Of a stretch of DNA of 5,949 nucleotides, positions 1-5,688 are shown in pieces. Both the position numbers and the translations under genes were made by a program. The stretch spans positions 1 to 5,949 of the forward strand of contig CAIXCO010000106.1 in the NCBI GenBank assembly GCA_903917955.1, in the 5' to 3' direction. The notes under the pieces were generated by a model. The model ran no database searches. It saw only the letters and a list, made by a program, of their open reading frames with translations, and had not been told where the DNA came from. How positions within the stretch are numbered: position 1 is the first letter of the stretch; each line of letters starts with the position of its first letter. Source of the DNA: an uncultured Chlorobiaceae bacterium (GTDB taxonomy: Bacteria; Bacteroidota; Chlorobiia; Chlorobiales; Chlorobiaceae).

Positions 1-386
1 AACTGAGCTGTCACCTGATGCGATGAAGAGAGTGTTGGTATCACAATCAGAACAGAGCTGGTTTCCGGGTAGACGGCAATGATCTTTCCCTGCTCGAAAA
101 CAGGAACCCTGGCAAACTGCTGTAGCATACTCATCCAGGAGAGCAGCGAATTGAGAGCCTGTAGCTGAGCAGTAGAACCTGAAATCGGGCTCAATGTTAC
201 CTCCTTGCCAGACGCCTCCCGTAAAAAAGACGAAAGCGTCTGATCAACCCGAACCAACCAATCCTCACAATCATGGACATGTACCTCCAAATGCACAACA
301 AGTGAGGGATGGCGTAATCCATACATGAATCCTTTAATAACCACAGAGCCTGTCACCTTGAATGCGGGAGTATCTGTGGTGGTCAT
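1..386 (-). CDS. Unrecognised protein, N-terminal part (runs off left edge)
   Basis: The minus strand is open from an ATG at 386 to the window edge, giving 128 residues with no stop; the C-terminus lies outside. I do not recognise the family with confidence. The visible part looks like a folded soluble domain: a beta-rich start (VVIKGFMYGL at 17-26, then LVVHLEVHVHD at 29-39), a helical segment around 70-93, and a conserved-looking ARVPVFEQGKII at 92-103. There is no signal peptide or membrane segment. My impression, unverified, is of the N-terminal region of a Mur-ligase/cyanophycin-synthetase-like protein. It begins 11 bp after the methyltransferase stop, so the two are probably co-transcribed. 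The start is uncertain: no good Shine-Dalgarno precedes the ATG, and an in-frame GTG at 401-399 overlaps the upstream TGA as GTGA, a typical coupling arrangement that would add five residues. That it is coding is likely; the function is unknown. Confidence 0.6.
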   Translation of the reverse strand, partial: MTTTDTPAFKVTGSVVIKGFMYGLRHPSLVVHLEVHVHDCEDWLVRVDQTLSSFLREASGKEVTLSPISGSTAQLQALNSLLSWMSMLQQFARVPVFEQGKIIAVYPETSSVLIVIPTLSSSHQVTAQ

Positions 387-397
387 CAAACTGCTTT

Positions 398-1240
398 TCA
401 CAAGGTAGAATCAATTGGTTTAAAACAGATAATCGGACAGCGTTCAGCCAATTCATAATGACCCTGCCTGATATCGACAACATCAAAGAAGGGCAATGCC
501 AAGACGCTCAACTCTGACAACGTCGGAAAAGTGTATCGGGTATCCACTCGCTGATAAGCATCAATGGTATCAATGACTGCGCACGGCCACCCCGTATATT
601 TTGCCAATTGATCTCTATCAGGAAAAAGCCTCTCAAAAGCAGCATGAATATCTGTGACAGGAACACTCAAATCTTCATCAGGGAAAATTGCCATTGCCAC
701 CCGCCACTTAAGAGCATGAAAACTGCCAATCATTCCAGCATGTAACGCTGCAACCACATTTTCAAGGGATTCATGTCTCTCCGGACGGGCAAAACATCGT
801 AATACAAGAAGACCGCTCCGTTTCAGTACACGCGCCAACTCCGCCAACACAACCTGACAATCATCAGCAGATGGTAAAACGGTAAAACAACCATCACCAA
901 TAACCAGATCTGCAGAGTTATCAGACAGTGGGATATTTTGCCAAGATGCCTGCTGAACAGAAGAGGGGTTGCGGGCATGCGAAGACCAAACGGATGCAAT
1001 CATATCGGCACTGTGATCAAAAGCATGCACTCTCGTATGGCTCGGCCAGGAGAGATGAACAAGCTCAGGAGTAACCCCCAAAACAATGACATCAGAACAT
1101 TCTTGATTATATGACAATGCTGGAATCGAAAGCATCATCATAATGGATTGATCTTCTTCAGTTGGACGAAGCGGCGAACCTACCTGGTACCAATTCTTGG
1201 AGTGGCTTCTCCAGACACCATGAATGAAATCACTCTGCAT
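398..1240 (-). CDS. Class I SAM-dependent methyltransferase, substrate unknown
   Basis: A 280-residue soluble protein with a Rossmann-type methyltransferase core. Motif I is VIVLGVTPEL at 51-60, where the usual G-x-G-x-G loop is replaced by LGVTPEL. The acidic residue expected to hold the SAM ribose is D75 in VHAFDHS. SWQNIPL at 99-105 fits the adenine-contact segment, DLVIGDGCF at 111-119 is motif IV, and LARVLKRSGLLVLRCF at 135-150 forms the post-IV helix and strand. The last 120 or so residues form an extra region that could be the substrate cap; nothing in it tells the substrate. I chose the ATG at 1240 because AGGAG at 1253-1249 lies 8 nt upstream; an in-frame GTG at 1246 would sit only 2 nt from that site. 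It is divergent from nifV and leads into the unrecognised gene at 386. Family assignment is good; its target (small molecule, lipid or protein) is open. Confidence 0.82.
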   Translation of the reverse strand: MQSDFIHGVWRSHSKNWYQVGSPLRPTEEDQSIMMMLSIPALSYNQECSDVIVLGVTPELVHLSWPSHTRVHAFDHSADMIASVWSSHARNPSSVQQASWQNIPLSDNSADLVIGDGCFTVLPSADDCQVVLAELARVLKRSGLLVLRCFARPERHESLENVVAALHAGMIGSFHALKWRVAMAIFPDEDLSVPVTDIHAAFERLFPDRDQLAKYTGWPCAVIDTIDAYQRVDTRYTFPTLSELSVLALPFFDVVDIRQGHYELAERCPIICFKPIDSTL

Positions 1241-1248
1241 GTACACAT

Positions 1249-1253
1249 CTCCT
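1249..1253 (-). promoter_or_regulatory. Shine-Dalgarno AGGAG that fixes the methyltransferase start
   Basis: AGGAG on the minus strand lies 8 nt before the ATG at 1240 and only 2 nt before the in-frame GTG at 1246, so it supports the ATG. It is the clearest ribosome binding site in the window; nifV, nifA and the mreB-like gene all have weaker ones. Confidence 0.75.
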
Positions 1254-1287
1254 GAAATTTTTATTGACCTGAATATACAAATTATGC

Positions 1288-1458
1288 ATGGGCCGCATTA
1301 AATTAACTCCGGTAAAGCCCATTTTCAAGCAAAAAAAACATCAGGTCATGCATGAAGCAATTTCCAAAATTGCCATACATGCAACCGACTCCCGCGCCCC
1401 TGCTCTGAAAGCAAAACCACCCAAAAAGCTTTACAATGAGCAAGTGATCAACTCTTGA
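1288..1458 (+). CDS. Possible small basic protein, 56 codons (unproven)
   Basis: An open frame runs from ATG at 1288 to TGA at 1456-1458, preceded in frame by a stop at 1270-1272. The 56-residue product would be strongly basic: ten lysines and two arginines against three acidic residues, with a Pro/Lys-rich stretch LKAKPPKKLY at 40-49. It has no membrane segment or signal peptide, and I recognise no family. Against it, there is no Shine-Dalgarno before the ATG, the frame runs through the hairpin at 1350-1382, and an open frame of this length can arise by chance. For it, the composition is protein-like and the frame lies on the same strand as nifV in an unusually long intergenic gap. This is a candidate only. 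Confidence 0.2.
   Translation: MGRIKLTPVKPIFKQKKHQVMHEAISKIAIHATDSRAPALKAKPPKKLYNEQVINS
1350..1382. repeat. Nested inverted repeat (possible operator or RNA hairpin)
   Basis: GCAATTT at 1357-1363 and AAATTGC at 1367-1373 are perfect 7-bp arms around CCA. Outside them GCATG at 1350-1354 pairs with CATGC at 1378-1382, across an asymmetric AA/CATA internal loop. The left outer arm overlaps a separate palindrome TCATGCATGA at 1346-1355. No T-run follows on the plus strand, and on the minus strand the T-run opposite 1331-1338 begins 11 nt beyond the hairpin, so an intrinsic terminator is unlikely. Its place between divergent operons fits a regulator binding site, but that is inference. Confidence 0.45.
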
Positions 1459-1464
1459 CAAGAG
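1452..1464. repeat. Short palindrome CTCTTG-A-CAAGAG
   Basis: Perfect 6-bp arms flank a single central A, about 225 bp upstream of the nifV start. It contains TTGACA (1455-1460), but the sequence 17 bp downstream (CTGCCT) is not a -10 box, so it does not read as a sigma-70 promoter. It could be a dimeric repressor half-site pair; no regulator is indicated. Confidence 0.3.
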
Positions 1465-1638
1465 AGAGAGCACTCTCCTGCCTTACCCCCCTGAATACCG
1501 CAAAAAAATGGTGTAGCAACACTTTTGTGATAAAAAGCGACGCAACCGTACAAAAATGTCTAAAATTTTATTATATTTTTTTATTAAAGCCTTACTTATT
1601 TAGGCAAAGAAAGCAAGCCGCTTAAATTTCAAACTGTC

Positions 1639-1655
1639 GGGCACTTTTTCTGGCA
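1639..1655 (+). promoter_or_regulatory. Sigma-54-like element upstream of nifV (spacer 1 bp too long)
   Basis: GGGCAC at 1639-1644 matches the -24 element TGGCAC at five of six positions, and TGGCA at 1651-1655 matches the -12 element TTGCA at four of five. Between the two elements there are 6 bp instead of the standard 5, so the GG-to-GC distance is 11 rather than 10. It ends 33 bp before the nifV ATG, the right place for a start site near 1665. Position and partial match favour an RpoN promoter, but sigma-54 spacing is normally strict, so this may be degenerate or coincidental. Confidence 0.3.
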
Positions 1656-1688
1656 GAATCTCTTGTTTACTGAAGAAATCATCAGAAT

Positions 1689-2849
1689 ATGCGCATAGAG
1701 AGCCAGAGCGAGCCACATTCCGCCATCAGGCCGTGGATCATTGATACAACGCTCAGAGATGGCGAGCAGGCACCTGGCGTTGTTTTCAGCAGTGCTGAAA
1801 AAATTGACATTGCCTCCCTGCTTGCTGATGCGGGCATTGATGAACTCGAAATTGGCTACCCCGCCATCAGCAGCGACGAGCGGAGCACCATCAGGACAAT
1901 TGTCACCCAAAAGCTGCCACTGCGCCTGACCAGTTGGGCCCGGGCAAAATGGCAGGATATTGAGGAGGCGTGCCTCTGCGGCACCGAGGCTGTTCATATC
2001 AGTTTTCCTCTTTCTCGGTTATACCTCCAGCTTATGGAGAGGGATTACGCATGGGTAGAAAAGCAGTTGCAGGAGCTTATTCCGAGAGCAAAACACTATT
2101 TCGACTTTGTGAGCGTTGGTGCACAGGATGCTACAAGGGCCCAGCCTGAACTGCTGAAGCGCTTCATGCTCGATGCCGAAGCGTGCGGGGCCGACCGGGT
2201 GAGAATTGCTGATACGGTCGGTGTTGCTACACCATCATCCATCATTGGGCTGGTAGGCCATCTGAAATCAACAAGCCATACTGCGCTTGAATTTCATGCC
2301 CATAATGATCTCGGCATGGCAACCGCCAACGCTTTTACCGCTCTCGAAGCGGGATGCGAGGCGGTCAGTGTTTCTGTTACAGGACTTGGTGAGCGGGCAG
2401 GAAACGCGGCGCTTGAAGAGCTTGCTATAGCGCTGAAGCTCTCGGGAAAGTATGAAACCGGCATTGATACCAGAAAGCTCTCACAGCTCTGCACGGTGGT
2501 AAGCAAGGCGGCAGGAAGAACAATCGAGAATCAGAAACCGGTGGTTGGCAAATCGGCATTCCAGCATGAATCGGGTATTCACTGCGCCGCACTGCTCAAA
2601 CATCCGCTCTCCTATCAGCCTTTTCTGCCCGATCAGGTTGGTCATGAAAGGTGCGAGATGGTGATTGGAAAGCATTCGGGAAGCGCCTCCCTGCAACATT
2701 TTTTTTCAGAGAGGGGAATCGCCATGACAAGGGGCGAAGCAAACTACCTTCTTGCCCTTGTCCGCACCGCAGCCAGTGATAAAAAGCGGGCACTGAAACC
2801 GGCAGAAGTTGAAGAGATCTACCATAGCAGCCTTTTCATCAAACAGTGA
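1689..2849 (+). CDS. nifV: Homocitrate synthase NifV
   Basis: A 386-residue cytoplasmic enzyme that condenses acetyl-CoA with 2-oxoglutarate to give homocitrate, the organic ligand of the nitrogenase FeMo-cofactor. It has the alpha-isopropylmalate/homocitrate synthase TIM-barrel signature: IIDTTLRDGEQAPG at 17-30 with metal ligand D24 and catalytic-site R23 and E26; EFHAHNDLGMA at 201-211 with metal ligands H203 and H205; GLGERAGN at 232-239 with N239; then FQHESGIH at 291-298 and GKHSG at 327-331. The length matches NifV and there is no LeuA-type C-terminal regulatory domain, which argues against isopropylmalate synthase. The ATG at 1689 is the only start near the conserved N-terminus; upstream there is only a weak GAAG. 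The nifA gene follows 19 bp after the stop, which supports the nif role over a lysine-pathway homocitrate synthase. Confidence 0.93.
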   Translation: MRIESQSEPHSAIRPWIIDTTLRDGEQAPGVVFSSAEKIDIASLLADAGIDELEIGYPAISSDERSTIRTIVTQKLPLRLTSWARAKWQDIEEACLCGTEAVHISFPLSRLYLQLMERDYAWVEKQLQELIPRAKHYFDFVSVGAQDATRAQPELLKRFMLDAEACGADRVRIADTVGVATPSSIIGLVGHLKSTSHTALEFHAHNDLGMATANAFTALEAGCEAVSVSVTGLGERAGNAALEELAIALKLSGKYETGIDTRKLSQLCTVVSKAAGRTIENQKPVVGKSAFQHESGIHCAALLKHPLSYQPFLPDQVGHERCEMVIGKHSGSASLQHFFSERGIAMTRGEANYLLALVRTAASDKKRALKPAEVEEIYHSSLFIKQ

Positions 2850-2868
2850 TCATCAGACGACAAGCATC

Positions 2869-4503
2869 ATGCTCATAGCCCAGGAACAGGATCACAGCAG
2901 TATCAGCCTGCTTGCTGAAGTCAGCAGGACAATAACCCACGAAGATGACATCAACAAGGTGTTACGGCTTGTTCTTTTCATCATGTCTGAGAATATGGAC
3001 ATGCTCAGAGGCATGATCACCATTCTTAACCGCGACAGCGGCGAAATTGTGATTAACGAATCATTCGGGCTGACCGAAAAAGAGAAGGAGCGGGGGCGTT
3101 ACCAGATCGGCGAAGGCGTGATCGGCCAAGTGGTTAAAAGCGGAAAAGCGCTCATTGTGCCCTGCATCAATGACGAGCCGCTCTTTCTCGATCGCACCCG
3201 GTCACGAAGCAAGGCAAAAAAAGAGAGCCTCTGTTTTATCTGCATTCCAATCAAGGCTGGCACAGAAATTGTCGGCACCCTGAGCGCCGACCGTCAACTG
3301 GAGCCCTCAGTGACCAACGGGCAGAGCAAAAAAGCAAAAGCGGGAGAGGTGCAGAGGGAGATGCTCCAGCACTATGTTGACCAGCTCTCAATTATCGCCT
3401 CCATGATTTCACAAGCCGTACGCATCAAACAGCTTGCACAAGAAGAGAACGAAAAAAAACCGCAGGAGAGCTCCATCAAAGGGATGCCTTCATTGAGGCC
3501 GAATCAGGGAGCGGAAAAGCTCGACGAAGAGAGCATTTCAGAGGTCGAGCGCCCGGCAAATATCATCGGCAATACGAAACCGATGATGTCGCTCTATAAA
3601 ATGATCGACAAGATTGCAAAAACCAATGCAACCACCTTGGTGCTTGGAGAGAGCGGGGTTGGAAAAGAGCTGGTGGCCAGTGCCATTCACTTTAAAAGCC
3701 AGCGGTTCGACCGTTCATTCATCAAGTTCAACTGCGCAGCATTGCCGGAAAGTATTGTCGAAAGCGAGCTTTTCGGACATGAAAAAGGGGCCTTCACCGG
3801 AGCGTCGGCGACCAGGCAAGGAAGGTTTGAACTTGCCCATGACGGCACCATCTTTCTTGATGAAGTGGGCGAGCTCAGCCTGGCCGTTCAGGCTAAACTG
3901 CTCAGAATCATACAGGAAAAGGAGTTTGAGCGGGTTGGAGGCTCCAAAACCATCAAGGTCGATGTGCGGGTCATTGCCGCAACAAACCGCAATCTTGAAG
4001 AGTTGATACGCAACGGGCTCTTCCGCGAAGATCTCTATTACCGGTTGAATATTTTTCCCATAACCGTGCCCCCACTCCGCGAACGCAAAACCGACATCTT
4101 GCTGCTTGCCGATTATTTTGTGGAAAAATACAACGTGGCAAACCAGAGGGGAATCAGGCGAATCTCGACAACCTCAATCGACATGCTGATGCGCTACCAC
4201 TGGCCAGGCAACGTCCGCGAATTGCAGAACTGCATCGAACGAGCGGTCATTTTGAGCGAAGATAACGTGATCCACGGCTACCACCTCCCACCGACACTCC
4301 AGACGGCCGAGTCGAGCGGGACACCCTATACAGGATCGCTGCAGCAGAAGCTTGATGCGATAGAAAAAGAGATGATTATGGAGGCACTCAAACGCACGAA
4401 AGGAAACATGACGCGTGCCGCAGTGCAACTTGGACTTTCAGACCGGATTATGGGGCTTCGGATAAAAAAATTCGATATCGACTACCGAAAATTTCGGCCC
4501 TGA
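2869..4503 (+). CDS. nifA: NifA, sigma-54-dependent nitrogen fixation activator
   Basis: A 544-residue enhancer-binding protein that uses ATP hydrolysis to open RpoN promoters of nif genes. Domains in order: an N-terminal GAF domain (about 12-185), including GRYQIGEGVIGQVV at 76-89 and EPLFLDRT at 103-110, typical of NifA; a polar linker (about 190-230); an AAA+ domain (about 230-465) with Walker A GESGVGKE at 260-267, the sigma-54-contact loop GAFTGA at 307-312 and Walker B IFLDE at 328-332; and a Fis-type helix-turn-helix (about 500-540) with NMTRAAVQLGLSDRIMGLRIK. The clustered cysteines of oxygen-sensitive alphaproteobacterial NifA are absent between the AAA+ and HTH domains, where only C455 occurs. 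I start at ATG 2869; a TTG at 2809 would overlap nifV by 41 bp and add 20 residues that do not look like a NifA N-terminus. It is probably co-transcribed with nifV. No NifL is visible, so signal input probably comes through the GAF domain or PII proteins (inference). Confidence 0.92.
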   Translation: MLIAQEQDHSSISLLAEVSRTITHEDDINKVLRLVLFIMSENMDMLRGMITILNRDSGEIVINESFGLTEKEKERGRYQIGEGVIGQVVKSGKALIVPCINDEPLFLDRTRSRSKAKKESLCFICIPIKAGTEIVGTLSADRQLEPSVTNGQSKKAKAGEVQREMLQHYVDQLSIIASMISQAVRIKQLAQEENEKKPQESSIKGMPSLRPNQGAEKLDEESISEVERPANIIGNTKPMMSLYKMIDKIAKTNATTLVLGESGVGKELVASAIHFKSQRFDRSFIKFNCAALPESIVESELFGHEKGAFTGASATRQGRFELAHDGTIFLDEVGELSLAVQAKLLRIIQEKEFERVGGSKTIKVDVRVIAATNRNLEELIRNGLFREDLYYRLNIFPITVPPLRERKTDILLLADYFVEKYNVANQRGIRRISTTSIDMLMRYHWPGNVRELQNCIERAVILSEDNVIHGYHLPPTLQTAESSGTPYTGSLQQKLDAIEKEMIMEALKRTKGNMTRAAVQLGLSDRIMGLRIKKFDIDYRKFRP

Positions 4504-4541
4504 ACCGGGAAAACAGGGATGCAGGGGGCTGCTCGCTGTGC

Positions 4542-4567
4542 AGAGGTCAGATGCTATAAAGACCTCT
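4542..4567. terminator. Possible hairpin at the convergent nifA / mreB-like junction
   Basis: AGAGGTC at 4542-4548 and GACCTCT at 4561-4567 form a perfect 7-bp stem with a 12-nt loop, overlapping the stop codon and last codons of the mreB-like gene. A smaller stem GCAG-GGGG-CTGC lies at 4521-4532. Neither is directly followed by a T-run on either strand, so this is not a textbook intrinsic terminator. Only 43 bp separate the two convergent stops, so termination signals are expected here. Confidence 0.25.
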
Positions 4568-5569
4568 ATACTTTTCAAGGTTTTCAAGAATCTCTCCGGC
4601 CCCCTTTACCACAATTGACTGCGGTTCATCACAGATATGGACAGAAACATTGGTCTCTTCATGAATTTTTTTGTCAAGCCCCCTGATGAGCGCTCCACCC
4701 CCGACAAGGAAAAGACCGCGATCGAAAACGTCTACCGAAATTTCAGGTTTGGTCACCAATGACTCAAGACTTTTTTTAATTGAAGTGACAATCTGGTTAA
4801 GAGGGACAGCAAGAACATCCCTGATGTCTTCGGACCTGAGCGTCCTCACTTCGGGAAGACCGGACTCAAGGCAGATTCCCTTGATATCCATGCTAAGCTC
4901 TTTTTCCAGTTTGTAGGCTGATCCGATGGTTTTCTTGATATTTTCAACAGTAAGCTCACCAACAGCCATATTGTATTCCTCACGGAGATAACGACTGATC
5001 AAGTTATCGAGATCGGCTCCGGCAACTTTGACACATTCGCCAGAGGCTATGCCACTGAGTGACATTACTGCAATTTCCGTTGTACCACCACCGATATCGA
5101 CAACCATGTTACCCATTGGCTCCCTGACATCAAGCCCAAGACCGACAGCCGCCGCCATGGGATTTGTCACCAGATAGACTTTTCTGGCGCCAACATGCTG
5201 GGCAAAATCGCGCACAGCCCTTTTTTCAACAGGAGTAATCCCCGAAGGAATACTGATAACCATACGGTTGATACCGTACGAAAAACGCGTTTTTGTTTTA
5301 TCGATAAGCCCTTTTATCAGCTCCTGCATTGCCTGATAATCACCAATGGCGCCATTGAAAAGTGGCCTTACAGCCGCAATACCACTATGAACCTTATCAC
5401 TCATCAGAAGAGCTTCCCGCCCTATGGCCAGGACTTTTCCATTACTCAACTCACGGGCCACAACTGAGGGCTCGTTCAAAACAACACCCAATCCGTGGAT
5501 AAAAATCAACGTGTTCGTCGTTCCGAAATCAATCGCGATATCTCTATAGAGGTTACTGAACAAACCCAT
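4547..5569 (-). CDS. MreB-family actin homologue (diverged paralogue)
   Basis: A 340-residue bacterial actin. MGLFSN at the N-terminus resembles the membrane-binding end of MreB. The phosphate-1 motif is IDFGTTNT at 13-20; LNEPSVVA at 31-38 and IPSGITPVEKRAV at 107-119 are strongly MreB-like; phosphate-2 is VVDIGGGTTE at 156-165; and FLVGGGALIRGL at 287-298 is the adenosine motif. Length is normal. Several hallmarks differ: the E-E-P-M-A-A-A stretch reads T-N-P-M-A-A-A, so the position of catalytic E143 in E. coli is N136; the G-R-T-P segment after the glycine-rich N-lobe is SDKVHSG (57-63); and G-D before the M-D-E-A-I helix is G-A (184-185). I start at ATG 5569, with AGG 5 nt upstream; the longer frame to 5710 adds 47 residues that match nothing in MreB. 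No mreC or mreD follows. A cell-shape or other cytoskeletal role is likely, with altered ATPase activity inferred. Confidence 0.85.
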   Translation of the reverse strand: MGLFSNLYRDIAIDFGTTNTLIFIHGLGVVLNEPSVVARELSNGKVLAIGREALLMSDKVHSGIAAVRPLFNGAIGDYQAMQELIKGLIDKTKTRFSYGINRMVISIPSGITPVEKRAVRDFAQHVGARKVYLVTNPMAAAVGLGLDVREPMGNMVVDIGGGTTEIAVMSLSGIASGECVKVAGADLDNLISRYLREEYNMAVGELTVENIKKTIGSAYKLEKELSMDIKGICLESGLPEVRTLRSEDIRDVLAVPLNQIVTSIKKSLESLVTKPEISVDVFDRGLFLVGGGALIRGLDKKIHEETNVSVHICDEPQSIVVKGAGEILENLEKYRGLYSI

Positions 5570-5688
5570 TTTTACCTGACTTTCTTGTGATTTATAAAAA
5601 AATTCTACCGCTAATTTACGGGATTTAAGACGGAATGCAATACTAATTATTTTGATTGGTATTATGTTCCTAATAAAGCCGCCTCCCG
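5570..5688. other. Spacer between aldo/keto reductase and mreB-like gene
   Basis: These 119 AT-rich bases separate two genes on the minus strand. TAGAAT (5607-5602) and TATAAA (5596-5591) on the minus strand resemble -10 boxes, but neither has a recognisable -35 at 16-18 bp. I see no strong hairpin with a T-run after the reductase stop. The length suggests that the mreB-like gene has its own promoter, which the sequence alone does not locate. Confidence 0.4.

Larger units (their letters stand above)
1241..1688. other. Divergent intergenic region between methyltransferase and nifV
   Basis: This 448-bp stretch must hold the promoters of both flanking operons. From left to right it contains the methyltransferase Shine-Dalgarno; a spaced inverted repeat ATGGGC/GCCCAT at 1288-1293 and 1317-1322; the palindrome TCATGCATGA at 1346-1355; a nested hairpin at 1350-1382; the palindrome CTCTTG-A-CAAGAG at 1452-1464; a very AT-rich block at about 1560-1590; and a sigma-54-like element at 1639-1655. 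A 56-codon ORF spans 1288-1458. I found no convincing sigma-70 -35/-10 pair on either strand. TATATT at 1572-1577 resembles a -10 box but has no good -35 at 17 bp. No NifA-type TGT-N10-ACA activator site was found at any TGT I checked in the nifV-proximal half. Confidence 0.6.

Noticed and set aside
1331..1382. Intrinsic terminator reading on the minus strand (hairpin then T-run)
   Set aside because: The T-run begins 11 nt beyond the outer stem, and there is no upstream minus-strand gene to terminate before the methyltransferase.
1455..1460. TTGACA as a sigma-70 -35 box
   Set aside because: The sequence 16-18 bp downstream has no resemblance to TATAAT, and the hexamer is part of a palindrome.
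1505..1688. NifA upstream activator sequence TGT-N10-ACA for nifV
   Set aside because: Each TGT in this stretch was followed for 10 bases and none is followed by ACA.
1629..1997. 122-codon open frame on the minus strand
   Set aside because: It is antisense to the conserved N-terminal half of nifV and has no family-like motifs; the nifV frame explains the region.
2809..2868. TTG start giving a 564-residue NifA
   Set aside because: It overlaps the nifV end by 41 bp, uses a rare start with no proper Shine-Dalgarno, and its extra 20 residues do not resemble a NifA N-terminus. ATG 2869 fits better.
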